DNA of 33,103 nucleotides from the NCBI GenBank assembly GCA_012744275.1, contig JAAYIE010000004.1:1-33103 (forward strand), read 5' to 3'. Under the pieces are notes generated by a model. The model searched no databases. It was not told the origin of the DNA and saw only the letters and a program-made list of their open reading frames with translations. The stretch's first letter is position 1; each line of letters starts with the position of its first letter. The DNA comes from Desulfobulbaceae bacterium. GTDB taxonomy: Bacteria; Desulfobacterota; Desulfobulbia; Desulfobulbales; Desulfobulbaceae. Shown here piece by piece: positions 1-7,949 of this stretch. A program made the position numbers and the translations under genes.

Positions 1-66
1 AAATCATTGTACCACCAAAGAGCTCTCCGAGCCTCCTTTCATTGATCTTTTATGAGACAGCACTGA
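1..66 (-). mobile_element. End of an IS4-type insertion sequence (left copy, body outside window)
   Basis: These 66 bases are the exact reverse complement of 32977-33042, and identity stops abruptly after base 66. That is the pattern expected when two copies of one insertion sequence end at these points. The right copy shows a transposase start inside the element, so the left copy should encode its transposase leftward, outside the window. The terminal bases read CTGTCTCATAAAAG from the element end inward. Only the end is visible, so family and length rest on the right copy. Confidence 0.8.
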
Positions 67-141
67 AATTGCATGACAGTTCTTGACGAATTATGCTTCT
101 ATTATTTCTCTGTTCATCTTTTACATAATGTCTGTTCTAAA

Positions 142-180
142 TAAAAAAACAAAAAAACCCTGCCTATCACTAGGCAGGGT
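142..180 (-). terminator. Rho-independent terminator of the tusA-dsrE operon
   Basis: A 9-bp perfect stem (157-165 with 172-180, ACCCTGCCT / AGGCAGGGT) has a 6-base loop. Read leftward it is followed by two runs of T (plus-strand A runs at 151-156 and 142-149). It lies 25 bases beyond the stop of the last gene of the leftward sulfur operon and fits a strong intrinsic terminator. Confidence 0.85.
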
Positions 181-204
181 TCGTCAAACAAAATAGCTAA
201 TCTA

Positions 205-378
205 TTACCACCAGCACACGGTCTTGTCGTTGGCGAAAATTTTCTGCAACAGGGCATCGTAGTCTGGTTTTTCTACATACAGCTTGAATTCGTCCGCATC
301 ACGGTCCCGGTTGAGGATGCTCACCAGCTTCTTCACATCGTCATTGGGCTCAGAACGGTATACCTGTAAAATTTTCAT
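205..378 (-). CDS. Small conserved protein (57 aa) ending Cys-Trp-Trp, in a DsrE/TusA operon
   Basis: This is the last gene of the leftward tusA operon, 11 bases after the preceding gene. I chose the ATG at 378 because AGGAG lies 8 bases upstream; the 8 codons before it have no such signal. The protein is small and soluble, has no signal or membrane segment, and ends VCWW with a single cysteine third from the end. I do not recognise a named family. Position and size recall the small TusB/DsrH partner of DsrEFH-type complexes, several of which also carry aromatic residues near the C-terminus, but the N-terminal part does not look like TusB. A sulfur-relay accessory role is inferred from context only. 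Confidence 0.7.
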   Translation of the reverse strand: MKILQVYRSEPNDDVKKLVSILNRDRDADEFKLYVEKPDYDALLQKIFANDKTVCWW

Positions 379-389
379 GTGCACTTCTC

Positions 390-737
390 CTATTCGCTGC
401 AAGCAGGTGGCGGCTCATGGGCTTGTTTGGGAAGGCCGTAGGGAATGATAAAATCAGCCTCCCGCATCCGTTCTCCCAATTCTTCCAGAGTAATATTGGT
501 GATGGTGGTGCCTTCGGGCAAATCTTCAGGCGCATCCGCGCCACAGCTGAAGACTTCGCCTTCCATGTCGGCTATCCAAGCGATGTTCTCCGTCATGTAT
601 TCGGTCATGCGGGGGAATTCGCCGTTCATGATTACTGGATAGGCATAGTGGTTTTCCACAGCCAAGCCAAGACCTGAACGGATGCCGTCATTATAGACCC
701 GATTGGCGATCAGTATATACACTTTCAAAGATTCCAT
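390..737 (-). CDS. DsrE/DsrF-like sulfur-relay protein (115 aa)
   Basis: The gene is third in the leftward sulfur operon, 11 bases after the previous one and 11 before the next. The ATG at 737 is preceded by GGAGA at good spacing; the longer reading frame adds 12 unrelated residues. The size and the start (MESLKVYILIANRVYNDGIR, a beta strand then a helix rich in small residues) fit the DsrE/DsrF fold of about 115 residues. Cys65 (FSCGADAP) sits in the middle, where the acceptor cysteine may lie, and Cys113 is near the C-terminus. DsrE-family proteins carry persulfide sulfur between TusA-like donors and acceptors. Family assignment is moderate; the exact subclass cannot be told. Confidence 0.65.
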   Translation of the reverse strand: MESLKVYILIANRVYNDGIRSGLGLAVENHYAYPVIMNGEFPRMTEYMTENIAWIADMEGEVFSCGADAPEDLPEGTTITNITLEELGERMREADFIIPYGLPKQAHEPPPACSE

Positions 738-748
738 ATCGTGGTCTC

Positions 749-1081
749 CTACATGACAATGTATTTGCCGCATTCATCCAGAATGGCGCCGTGAAAAGCC
801 TGGGTGCGCATCTGTTTGTCAGTCATGCCGCGGGGAATATCGTTGACGTTATCATACCCTTCGCAGATGTAGCTGTCGGCGCAGATGGCAAGATCTTCAG
901 CGTCGCAGATCTGGGACAGAGCATAAAACTCAGGGCTTTTGGTCAGATGAATGGATTTGAAGGTAAAGAAAACCTTTACCTTTTTGCCAGCGCGCTTGGC
1001 AGCTTCGGCAAGACCCAAGATATGACGCATATTCTGGGGGCAGGTGACGAAAATCCCCAGCTTGTTAGGATCGGCAGCCAT
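749..1081 (-). CDS. DsrE-family sulfurtransferase-like protein (110 aa)
   Basis: This is the second gene of the leftward operon, 37 bases after tusA, with AGGAG 7 bases upstream of its ATG. The protein starts with a beta strand (KLGIFVTCP), followed by an amphipathic helix and the AGKKVKVFFTF strand typical of DsrE-like alpha/beta proteins. Five cysteines are visible: Cys14, Cys59, Cys67, Cys73 and Cys103. Cys73 in SYICEGYD is near the position of the persulfide-carrying cysteine of DsrE (Cys78 in Allochromatium), so it is the best active-site candidate. It probably acts with TusA and the next DsrE-like protein as a cytoplasmic sulfur relay. Confidence 0.7.
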   Translation of the reverse strand: MAADPNKLGIFVTCPQNMRHILGLAEAAKRAGKKVKVFFTFKSIHLTKSPEFYALSQICDAEDLAICADSYICEGYDNVNDIPRGMTDKQMRTQAFHGAILDECGKYIVM

Positions 1082-1118
1082 AGAAAAAGCTCCTTGGTGT
1101 TAGAGGTACTGAAAAAAA

Positions 1119-1376
1119 TCAGCCTTTCTTGATGAAGAAGCTGATATAGCCGGACTCTTCTTTCTCACCAAGATAGTCATGGCCAGCACGCTCGCACCAG
1201 CCAGGAATGTCATTACGGGAGCCGGGATCGGTTCCCTGGACATGGAGAACCTGACCGCTCTGAATTTTGCCAATCTCTTTTTTGGTGCGCAGAAGCGGCA
1301 TGGGGCAGCTCAAACCTCTTGCATCGAGAACTGCATCAGCCGTTACACCATCAGGTGCTTTCTTTACATCACTCAT
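1119..1376 (-). CDS. tusA: TusA-family sulfur carrier protein (85 aa)
   Basis: First gene of the leftward operon. The hallmark TusA signature LDARGLSCPMPLLRTKK is present, with Cys24 of the CPMP motif as the persulfide carrier. The C-terminal part (VLHVQGTDPGS, DIPGWCERAGH) follows the family pattern, and the length is normal at about 80 residues. The ATG at 1376 has AAGGAG 6-7 bases upstream; the frame stays open 19 codons further without a ribosome site. A promoter is visible at 1436-1464. Association with DsrE-like genes and a YeeE transporter points to handling of thiosulfate or persulfide sulfur rather than tRNA thiolation alone; that is inference. Confidence 0.93.
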   Translation of the reverse strand: MSDVKKAPDGVTADAVLDARGLSCPMPLLRTKKEIGKIQSGQVLHVQGTDPGSRNDIPGWCERAGHDYLGEKEESGYISFFIKKG

Positions 1377-1435
1377 GATTTGCTCCTTAAGCACAGGTTG
1401 ATAAAACAAACAGATAAACATCGAAAAGTTCATTC

Positions 1436-1464
1436 AATCTAAAGAGAAAGCTTTTTCTTGTCAA
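1436..1464 (-). promoter_or_regulatory. Sigma70-type promoter of the tusA operon
   Basis: Read leftward: TTGACA (1464-1459), a 17-base spacer, and TAGATT (1441-1436). The -35 matches the consensus fully and the -10 at four of six bases. The expected start of transcription leaves a leader of about 50 bases before tusA. Confidence 0.6.
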
Positions 1465-1526
1465 GCAAAGAAAGGGCGTTGGATCTAAGCTACAGCCCAT
1501 CCACACCCAGGAAATAAGCCGAATAT

Positions 1527-1564
1527 ATCATCACATATTCCTTTTTATCCAATATGGTGATGAT
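1527..1564. promoter_or_regulatory. Imperfect inverted repeat, candidate operator of the divergent sulfur locus
   Basis: A 13-base left arm (1527-1539) is the reverse complement of 1551-1564 apart from one extra G in the right arm; the spacer is 11 bases. The core half-site is ATCATCAC / GTGATGAT. The repeat ends one base before the -35 box of the rightward transporter promoter, where a regulator would contact or exclude RNA polymerase. No known operator consensus was recognised. Confidence 0.45.
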
Positions 1565-1565
1565 G

Positions 1566-1594
1566 TTGACAAAAAATCAGGCAAACGGTATCGT
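1566..1594 (+). promoter_or_regulatory. Sigma70-type promoter of the YeeE-type transporter gene
   Basis: TTGACA at 1566-1571, a 17-base spacer and TATCGT at 1589-1594. The -35 is a full consensus and the -10 matches at four of six. The transporter ATG lies about 70 bases downstream of the predicted start point. Confidence 0.55.
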
Positions 1595-1669
1595 TTTCAA
1601 GTTTCTTTGCGGGCTTAATGTTCAAGGCGAAGGTGCTTTTTCATACAGAACAATAAGGAGGCTTTTGGG

Positions 1670-2938
1670 ATGGAAGACGTCAATATTCTGTGGCAGAAGT
1701 TCAAGGCGCTGTACAAAGGGTTTTGCCAGGAGGAGTGGAGCCCGATTTTCACTGGTATTCTGGTTGCATTCTTCACCATTCTTATTGCCACTTGGTGGCG
1801 GCCTTGGGGTGCGGTGGGCGCGATCCGTAACTGGGGCGATTGGATGCTGATCAAGATCGGCCTCTATGGCGAAGGTATGCAGGAGCTGATCGGCTTTCTT
1901 GATGATGATGGCGCGATCATGCTCACCAAGAGCGCCCTGTTCAACACCGGTTCTGTTATTGGTATTGGCCTGATTGCCGGCGCCTTCATTTCTGCCTGTC
2001 TGGGTGGCCAGTTCGCCTTCCGTTTTCCACCTGTGCGCGAGTATATCAAGGCCATGATCGCCGGTGTGCTCATGGGTATTGGTGCAGCCCTGGCTGGCGG
2101 TTGCAACGTTGGCGGTATGTACAATGCCATTGGCAACCTCTCGGCCAGCGGTTTTGCCATGTGGGTCGGTCTGATTCCCGGCGCTATCTTTGGCCTCTGG
2201 CTCCTCTACAAGGAAATGGAACACATTAGCTGGGGCGGCGGCGGTTCAAAGACTTTTGAAATTCCTGTGGTTGTGCAGATTATTATTGGTATTGCCGGGC
2301 TTGCCGGCCTTATCTGGCTTGCCAACTACTACGGCAACTTCATGGATGACGACTATGAAGAAGCCATCAACTCTCTGCCTGGTTTATTGCTCCTGGCAGC
2401 AGGTATCGGCTATGCCATGCAGCGTGGCCGTTGGTGCATGATCCAGGGTTTCCGCGAACCGCATATGACCGGTGATGCCAAGCTGGCAAAATCCGTGGCC
2501 CTGTCCATCGTCATTGTCGCCATTGGTATGGTTATCCTCAAATATGCTGTACCCACACGCTTGGGCGGTGATCCGGTACTTGATCCTATGTATTATGTCC
2601 GCGGCACCTTTGGCTGGGGTGGTCTGGTTGGTGGTTTTATTTTCGGAGTTGGCGCCATGTTTGCCGGTGGTTGCGGTTCCGGAACCCTGTGGCGTGTTGG
2701 TGAAGGCCAGATCAAACTGTGGCTGGTAGTGCCGTTCTTCTCTATCAGTAACTCGCTGATGATTGCCCTGTTCACTCGCTTTCAACTGGAAGAAAGGGGT
2801 TTTCTTGGTAAATATGTCTACATGCCGGATGTAATGGGGTATGGACCAACCTTGTGGCTTATTATCGGTTTTTCCTTCCTGTGGTACATGGTCGTTTCCT
2901 GGAATGAGGAGAGCAACAAGCTGATTCTCCCGATGTAA
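1670..2938 (+). CDS. yeeE: YeeE/YedE-family sulfur-compound transporter (422 aa)
   Basis: An integral membrane protein with many hydrophobic segments and two related halves, as in the YeeE/YedE (TsuA) family that imports thiosulfate and related sulfur species. The family signatures are present twice: AGGCNVGG around Cys145 and AGGCGSGTLWR around Cys335, plus GRWCMIQGFRE around Cys256. These pore cysteines are known in TsuA to hand thiosulfate through the membrane by S-H...S contacts. Other cysteines are Cys19 and Cys110. GGAGG sits upstream of the ATG. The gene is divergent from the tusA operon, so uptake and intracellular relay of a reduced sulfur compound is the natural reading. The exact substrate cannot be told. 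Confidence 0.9.
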   Translation: MEDVNILWQKFKALYKGFCQEEWSPIFTGILVAFFTILIATWWRPWGAVGAIRNWGDWMLIKIGLYGEGMQELIGFLDDDGAIMLTKSALFNTGSVIGIGLIAGAFISACLGGQFAFRFPPVREYIKAMIAGVLMGIGAALAGGCNVGGMYNAIGNLSASGFAMWVGLIPGAIFGLWLLYKEMEHISWGGGGSKTFEIPVVVQIIIGIAGLAGLIWLANYYGNFMDDDYEEAINSLPGLLLLAAGIGYAMQRGRWCMIQGFREPHMTGDAKLAKSVALSIVIVAIGMVILKYAVPTRLGGDPVLDPMYYVRGTFGWGGLVGGFIFGVGAMFAGGCGSGTLWRVGEGQIKLWLVVPFFSISNSLMIALFTRFQLEERGFLGKYVYMPDVMGYGPTLWLIIGFSFLWYMVVSWNEESNKLILPM

Positions 2939-2954
2939 CTTAAGTTACGGATTA

Positions 2955-2993
2955 AAAAAAGGCGGTTCTCTAACAAGGAGAACCGCCTTTTTT
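2955..2993 (+). terminator. Rho-independent terminator after the YeeE-type gene
   Basis: Perfect 10-bp stem (2961-2970 with 2978-2987, GGCGGTTCTC / GAGAACCGCC), 7-base loop, then six T. An A run before the stem would let it work leftward too. Confidence 0.92.
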
Positions 2994-3191
2994 CATACTG
3001 CATTGGCCTGTTCTTACGGTCTCAGAATAAAATGCTGTCAAGGCGACGGACAAATACGAGACAGGTGTACACTTTATACTGCAGGTTCTGCAGATATATC
3101 CCGAAGCCTTATTCTATAACTTTATTATGAAAGCGACATTACTTGCTCATGCCAAGTAACTAAATGGCTATTTTTTGACAGAGTTGAAAGC

Positions 3192-3809
3192 ATGGAAGAA
3201 TTGCTGCAGGAAAGGGAAGCATTGCGTCGTTCTCTACGCAGTTTGGCGCGCAAGCTTCGAGATGCTCTTTCCCAGGCTGAACGGAGCCTTGCCAGTGCCT
3301 GCATTTGCAAACGAATGTGCCAGCTTGAGGAGGTTGCCAAGGCACACATTATTCTGCTTTACAGTGCCTTTCGCAGCGAAGTAGAGACTGAACAGCTTTG
3401 CTGTAGCCTGATACAGATGGGCAAAAAGGTGTGTGCTCCTCTGATAAACACCGAGGAAAAGGGAATGCTGCCCATTGAGCTGGATAATAATGCAATTGAT
3501 CTGCGTCCGGGTTATTGTGGTATCCCTGAACCAGTGTGGCGTGCAGACAGGATATGTGCTCCGGAAAAACTCGATATTGTGGTACAGCCGGGCCTTCTTT
3601 TTGACAGAGCCGGCAACCGCCTTGGCTATGGTGGCGGTTATTATGATCGTTTTCTTGCGCTTAAAGCGCCGCAGGCCTTGCGCATTGGCCTTGCCTTTTC
3701 CTGCCAGGTTACAACTGGCATTCCGGCTCAGAAGCACGACATGCGCCTGGATATTCTGATTACGGAAAAAGAAATTCTGCGCTGGCCAAGGCCAGGTTTT
3801 TCGCAATAA
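3192..3809 (+). CDS. fau: 5-formyltetrahydrofolate cyclo-ligase (205 aa)
   Basis: Converts 5-formyl-THF to 5,10-methenyl-THF with ATP in the cytoplasm. The C-terminal signature RLGYGGGYYDRFL (about residues 143-155) binds the nucleotide phosphates. The DIVVQPGLLFDRAGN segment before it and the basic N-terminal helix (LRRSLRSLARKL) also follow the family, and length is normal. The start at 3192 has only a weak purine stretch upstream, so the exact start is less certain than the family. The gene is followed by gatC after 139 bases. No 6S RNA, which sits upstream of this gene in some Proteobacteria, could be recognised in 3001-3191, and no other gene lies there. Confidence 0.9.
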   Translation: MEELLQEREALRRSLRSLARKLRDALSQAERSLASACICKRMCQLEEVAKAHIILLYSAFRSEVETEQLCCSLIQMGKKVCAPLINTEEKGMLPIELDNNAIDLRPGYCGIPEPVWRADRICAPEKLDIVVQPGLLFDRAGNRLGYGGGYYDRFLALKAPQALRIGLAFSCQVTTGIPAQKHDMRLDILITEKEILRWPRPGFSQ

Positions 3810-3948
3810 GATCGTGTGTATATGTTAAGCAATACACCACCTGCCCAATGTATCTACCAGCGACCATGTGGCCGGAACTTGTTCTTTTCGGTGCTCCACG
3901 GTATAGAAAGCTGATTTGTTTTCCTTTTTTCCTTTCAGGTTTGGAATA

Positions 3949-4233
3949 ATGTTGAACCAAGAAGAACTTGCACATGTAGCCCAATTGGCCAGAATTGATT
4001 TGGATGATGCGGAACAACAACGCATGGCAGAGCAGCTGAGCACAATCCTTCGTTATGCCGCCAAGCTGGATGAGGTAGATATTACCGGTGTGGTCCCAAC
4101 AACCCATATCTTAGAAGAGGGCAATGTCCTGCGCGAAGATGAGGTACGGTCCTCATTACCGCAGAAACAAGCCCTTGACGGTGCGCCGAAGCATAATGCC
4201 GAGGCCTTTGTTGTCCCTAAGGTCATCTCCTGA
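3949..4233 (+). CDS. gatC: Asp-tRNA(Asn)/Glu-tRNA(Gln) amidotransferase subunit C (94 aa)
   Basis: GatC wraps around GatA and stabilises the GatCAB complex, which amidates Glu-tRNA(Gln) and Asp-tRNA(Asn). The protein shows the family start (LNQEELAHVAQLARIDL), the central helix (ILRYAAKLDEVD) and the extended VVPTTHILEEGNVLREDEV segment, at normal length. I chose the ATG at 3949 because homologues begin a few residues before the EEL..VA.LARI motif; the frame stays open for 11 upstream codons. The gene precedes gatA with an unusually wide 202-base gap; gatB lies elsewhere in the window on the other strand. Confidence 0.93.
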   Translation: MLNQEELAHVAQLARIDLDDAEQQRMAEQLSTILRYAAKLDEVDITGVVPTTHILEEGNVLREDEVRSSLPQKQALDGAPKHNAEAFVVPKVIS

Positions 4234-4435
4234 CTCTTGGTTTTGTTCCCGTTCCAGATCTATGCTGCCCAAAGCTGCTGTCAGGGATGCAAGGAGAATG
4301 CAGTCCAGAATTACTGCAGGTAGTTCTGACAGTATTTTTCGAAGACAGCAGACATTAAAGAACACTGTTGTGGATTTTGGAATTTTCTGCGCATAGCGCA
4401 TCTTCTGTTTTTTACGATCAAAACCCGAAAATACC

Positions 4436-5896
4436 ATGGAAGCATTACATACGCTGAGCCTGCATCAGGCTCTGGACCTGCTTGAGCAAGGTGCAATCAG
4501 TGCCCTTGAATTAACCCAAGCGCACCTGGAGCGCATTGCGGCGGTTGACGGCCGCATCAAGGCATATCTTTCCGTAGGAGCAGAACAGGCTCTGACCCAG
4601 GCTCGCAGCGCGGACAAGGAGCGCGCTCAGGGTCGAGCAGGTCTTTTGTGTGGTGCACCGCTTGGTCTAAAAGACCTGTTTTGCACTACCGATTTGCCTA
4701 CCACCTGCGGTTCCCGCATGTTGGAGCATTTTATCGCGCCTTACAATGCCACAGTGGTGGATAAGCTGCGTAAAGCTGGTGCAGTCATATTGGGTAAACA
4801 AGCCATGGATGAATTTGCCATGGGCTCCACTTCCGAGCACTGCGCCTTTCAGATACCAGAAAATCCCTGGAAGGCCGGACGGATCTGCGGCGGCTCCAGT
4901 GGTGGTTCAGCGGCAGCAGTAGCGGCCGACGAGTGTTTGGCTGCGCTGGGCACGGATACCGGCGGTTCTATCCGCCAACCGGCTTCTTTGTGCGGGGTAG
5001 TTGGCCTTAAGCCAACCTATGGCAGAGTGTCGCGTTATGGTGCGGTTGCCTTTGCCTCTTCTCTGGATCAAGTTGGACCAATCACCAAAAATGTTGCCGA
5101 CTGCGCCATCATGCTTGAGGCTATTGCCGGTTTTGATCAGTTTGATGCCACCTCGGTGCGCAAACCAGTTCCCCGTTACCGAGATGTTTTAGGTAAAGAC
5201 CTGAAGGGCATGACCGTTGGTGTGCCCAAAGAGTACTTTGATAAAGGTCTAGATATAGAAGTTGAGCAGGCGGTGCACAATGCTATTGCTGCCCTTGAAA
5301 ATGCCGGCGCTCGTACGGTGGAGGTCAGCCTGCCCCACACAGAATACTGTGTTGCCGTCTACTATCTGATTGCACCCGCCGAGGCGAGCTCGAATTTGGC
5401 CCGGTTCGACGGTATTCGTTACGGCTACAGCGACAAAGATGCAGGCGATCTTTTGGAGCAGTACTTCCGCACCCGTGCCGGTGGCTTTGGCGAAGAGGTC
5501 AAGCGGCGCATTCTGATTGGCACTTATGCCCTTTCTGCCGGGTACTACGATGCCTATTACAAAAAAGCCTCCCAGGTGCGCACCCTGATCCGGGAAGATT
5601 TCACCCGTGTCTTCAGTGAGTGCGATCTGATCGCCTCGCCGGTCTGTCCAGGCCCGGCCAAGAAAATTGGTGCACTGCACGATGACCCTCTTTCTATGTA
5701 TCTTGCTGATATTTTGACTATTTCAGCAAATCTCGCCGGTATACCCGCCATGTCGGTCCCTTGCGGCTTTACCGGTGATGGCCTGCCCATTGGTCTACAC
5801 CTGCAGGCAGCGCACTTTAATGAAGAAGCCCTTCTGCAGGCCGGACAGGCTCTGGAAAGCCAGCTTGGCATCAATTCGCTCAAACCTGTTTTGTGA
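4436..5896 (+). CDS. gatA: Asp-tRNA(Asn)/Glu-tRNA(Gln) amidotransferase subunit A (486 aa)
   Basis: Glutaminase subunit of GatCAB, an amidase-signature enzyme. The catalytic Ser-cisSer-Lys triad is visible at Lys79 (GLKDLF), Ser154 (CGGSSGGSAA) and Ser178 (DTGGSIRQPA), the same numbers as in characterised GatA enzymes. Length is standard. The ATG at 4436 fits the family start although no strong ribosome site precedes it. gatC lies upstream and hisC starts 6 bases after the stop, so gatA-hisC-cmk are probably co-transcribed. The 202 bases between gatC and gatA contain a small imperfect dyad but no gene. Confidence 0.96.
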   Translation: MEALHTLSLHQALDLLEQGAISALELTQAHLERIAAVDGRIKAYLSVGAEQALTQARSADKERAQGRAGLLCGAPLGLKDLFCTTDLPTTCGSRMLEHFIAPYNATVVDKLRKAGAVILGKQAMDEFAMGSTSEHCAFQIPENPWKAGRICGGSSGGSAAAVAADECLAALGTDTGGSIRQPASLCGVVGLKPTYGRVSRYGAVAFASSLDQVGPITKNVADCAIMLEAIAGFDQFDATSVRKPVPRYRDVLGKDLKGMTVGVPKEYFDKGLDIEVEQAVHNAIAALENAGARTVEVSLPHTEYCVAVYYLIAPAEASSNLARFDGIRYGYSDKDAGDLLEQYFRTRAGGFGEEVKRRILIGTYALSAGYYDAYYKKASQVRTLIREDFTRVFSECDLIASPVCPGPAKKIGALHDDPLSMYLADILTISANLAGIPAMSVPCGFTGDGLPIGLHLQAAHFNEEALLQAGQALESQLGINSLKPVL

Positions 5897-5902
5897 TATG
5901 CC

Positions 5903-7015
5903 ATGAAATTGCTTGTCCCTGCGTACGTGAAAAGTATCGTTCCTTATCCACCGGGTAAACCACTGGACGAATTGGAACGCCAGTACGGCATTACCAATGC
6001 CATTAAGCTTGCCTCAAACGAAAATCCCTGGGGACCCTCCCCCAAGGCACTAGCCGCTATTGCTGCAGCCCTGGATGATTTACACCGCTATCCTGATGGC
6101 TCCTCTTACGCACTCACCCAAGCTCTGGCCAAGCACCTCGGTTGTGATCCCAACATGCTGGTTTTGGGCAATGGGTCCAACGAGGTGATAGAGTTTCTGG
6201 TCAAGGCCTGTATAGAACCCGGTGATGAGGTAATTACCAGCCATCCCTCCTTTTTGATGTACCAGAAGTTTGTGCAGATACGTGGGGGTATAAACAAGGT
6301 GATACCGCTTGCCAACATGCGCCATGACTTTGATGCCATTGTTGATGCTCTTAGCGAGCGTACCCGTCTGATATTTATTGACAATCCCAATAACCCCACT
6401 GGTACGCTCTTCAGCAGCGAGGAACTGTTGCAGCTGTGTCATGTGCTGCCCGAATCGGTTGCGCTTGTGCTGGATGAGGCCTATGTGGACTTTGTTGACC
6501 AGGAACAGCAGCTGGATAGCGTCGGGTTGATACAACAGTCTAAAAATGGTCCGCAGATTGTGAGCTTGCGCACCTTTTCCAAGGCCTATGGCCTAGCCGG
6601 CTTACGCCTTGGCTTTGGCATTATGTCGGCTTCATTGGCAAACATGCTCCACAGGGTGCGTCAACCCTTTAATATCAACACTCTTGCTCAGGTTGGCGCA
6701 CTTGCCGCCCTTGATGACAGCGATCACTATTGGCGCACCATTGGCGGGACCCGTGCGGGTATGCGTTTTCTTCAGAAGGAGGTGGAGAAATTGGGCTGCT
6801 GCAGCTATCCATCCCAGGCGAATTTCTTTTTGATTGATGTCCGTGGCGATGCTAACCGTTTGTATGAGGCCATGCTCTACAAGGGGGTTATTGTACGTTC
6901 CATGCATGCCTATGGCTATCCCAGCTGTATTCGCATTACAGTTGGTACGGAAGCAGAAAATTATCGCTTTGTGGGAGCCTTGGCTGAGTGTTTGCGCGAG
7001 TTGCACTATGTCTGA
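5903..7015 (+). CDS. hisC: Histidinol-phosphate aminotransferase (370 aa)
   Basis: PLP-dependent transaminase of histidine biosynthesis (imidazole-acetol phosphate plus glutamate to histidinol phosphate). Diagnostic segments are ASNENPWGPSP near the N-terminus, NPNNPTG (161-167), the aspartate of LDEAYVDF (about 191-198) that contacts the pyridine ring, and the PLP lysine Lys227 in SLRTFSKAYGLAGLRLGFG. It starts 6 bases after gatA and overlaps cmk by 8 bases, so translation is likely coupled. No other his gene is in the window, which means the pathway is dispersed or this enzyme also serves aromatic amino acids. Confidence 0.95.
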   Translation: MKLLVPAYVKSIVPYPPGKPLDELERQYGITNAIKLASNENPWGPSPKALAAIAAALDDLHRYPDGSSYALTQALAKHLGCDPNMLVLGNGSNEVIEFLVKACIEPGDEVITSHPSFLMYQKFVQIRGGINKVIPLANMRHDFDAIVDALSERTRLIFIDNPNNPTGTLFSSEELLQLCHVLPESVALVLDEAYVDFVDQEQQLDSVGLIQQSKNGPQIVSLRTFSKAYGLAGLRLGFGIMSASLANMLHRVRQPFNINTLAQVGALAALDDSDHYWRTIGGTRAGMRFLQKEVEKLGCCSYPSQANFFLIDVRGDANRLYEAMLYKGVIVRSMHAYGYPSCIRITVGTEAENYRFVGALAECLRELHYV

Positions 7016-7721
7016 GCAGCGTTTGGCCATAGTCACCATTGATGGCCCAGCAGGAGTGGGCAAATCAACCATCTCCCGACTGATTGCCGATCAGTTAGCC
7101 TTTACATACCTTGATACCGGCTCCATGTACCGTGCCCTCGCCTACGAACTTGCAAAAACTCAGAAGGCAACAGGAAAATCGGTGCAAGAACTTGTTCAGG
7201 ATGACCATTTTGTTGAACAGGTACAAGCGCTTGAGCTTGAGTTGCTGCCACCTTTACAGGGCGAGGAATATGGCCGGGTGCGTATCGGTAAGCAAGTGCT
7301 GGGATCGGAGTTACGCGCCGAAGAGATGGGCCAGCTTGCATCAGAAATTTCTGCCTTGGCTCAGGTGCGCTCTGGACTAACTGCAATTCAGCAGCGCATG
7401 GGAGCTGCGGGTAAGGTAGTGGCTGAGGGGCGAGATACCGGAACTGTAGTGTTTCCGCTGGCGGCTTGGAAATTTTTCCTTGACGCTACCCCAGAGGAAC
7501 GTGCCCGTAGACGAATTCGGCAACTCCGTGCCGGTGGTGCAGAATGTATTGATGAGGCAGCTTTACTGGCGAATCTGCTTGCCCGTGACCGGGCAGATCG
7601 TAACCGAGTTCTTGCTCCTTTGCAACCCGCTGAAGATGCGTACCTGGTCGATACAAGCTTATTGAGTATCAATGAAGTTGTGAATGAAATTCTGCAGCAT
7701 ATTCGTAGCCATCCACTGTGA
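7008..7721 (+). CDS. cmk: Cytidylate kinase (237 aa)
   Basis: Phosphorylates CMP and dCMP with ATP. The P-loop GPAGVGKST is at residues 13-21, LDTGSMYRA at 35-43, and the RGRDTGTVVFP-like segment (EGRDTGTVVFPLA) and RRIRQLRAGG basic region follow the family. The reading frame is open for 58 further codons upstream, but those overlap hisC in another frame. The ATG at 7008 gives the normal N-terminus directly before AIVTIDGPAG. The 8-base overlap with hisC suggests coupling. The gene is closed by the palindromic terminator at 7751-7788. Confidence 0.95.
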   Translation: MSEQRLAIVTIDGPAGVGKSTISRLIADQLAFTYLDTGSMYRALAYELAKTQKATGKSVQELVQDDHFVEQVQALELELLPPLQGEEYGRVRIGKQVLGSELRAEEMGQLASEISALAQVRSGLTAIQQRMGAAGKVVAEGRDTGTVVFPLAAWKFFLDATPEERARRRIRQLRAGGAECIDEAALLANLLARDRADRNRVLAPLQPAEDAYLVDTSLLSINEVVNEILQHIRSHPL

Positions 7722-7750
7722 TTGCTGTTGGTACTTAAAAGTTCAAAGTA

Positions 7751-7788
7751 AAAAACGCGTCCTTACCCATGGGTAAGGACGCGTTTTT
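7751..7788. terminator. Bidirectional terminator, 38-bp perfect palindrome
   Basis: 7751-7768 and 7771-7788 are perfect reverse complements around a central AT, with five A at one edge and five T at the other. It separates the convergent cmk and fprA genes and should stop transcription from both sides. A separate function for so long a perfect palindrome is not needed to explain it. Confidence 0.85.
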
Positions 7789-7949
7789 GTTGGCAGGCGG
7801 GTATCTTCTCTGGTGGTTTTAATGCCACATTAAAGTCGCCCTTTGTCCGGTTGCGGAAAATACTCCGAAACGGGCCTTGCAGGAAAGTCTGACTTTATGC
7901 CGGTTTGTAACGAAGCCTGCCGCTCTCGCTTTAAAGGTGGAGAGGCGGG

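Noticed and set aside
1622-2224. 200-aa frame opposite the YeeE-type gene
   Set aside because: Shadow frame of a well supported membrane protein gene; its composition (His, Thr, Asn rich) is that of an antisense reading.
3001-3191. 6S RNA gene upstream of fau
   Set aside because: The location is typical of some Proteobacteria, but I see no long paired arms with a central bubble as in 6S RNA.
6834-7007. 58-residue N-terminal extension of cytidylate kinase
   Set aside because: It overlaps hisC in another frame and lies before the standard start next to the P-loop.
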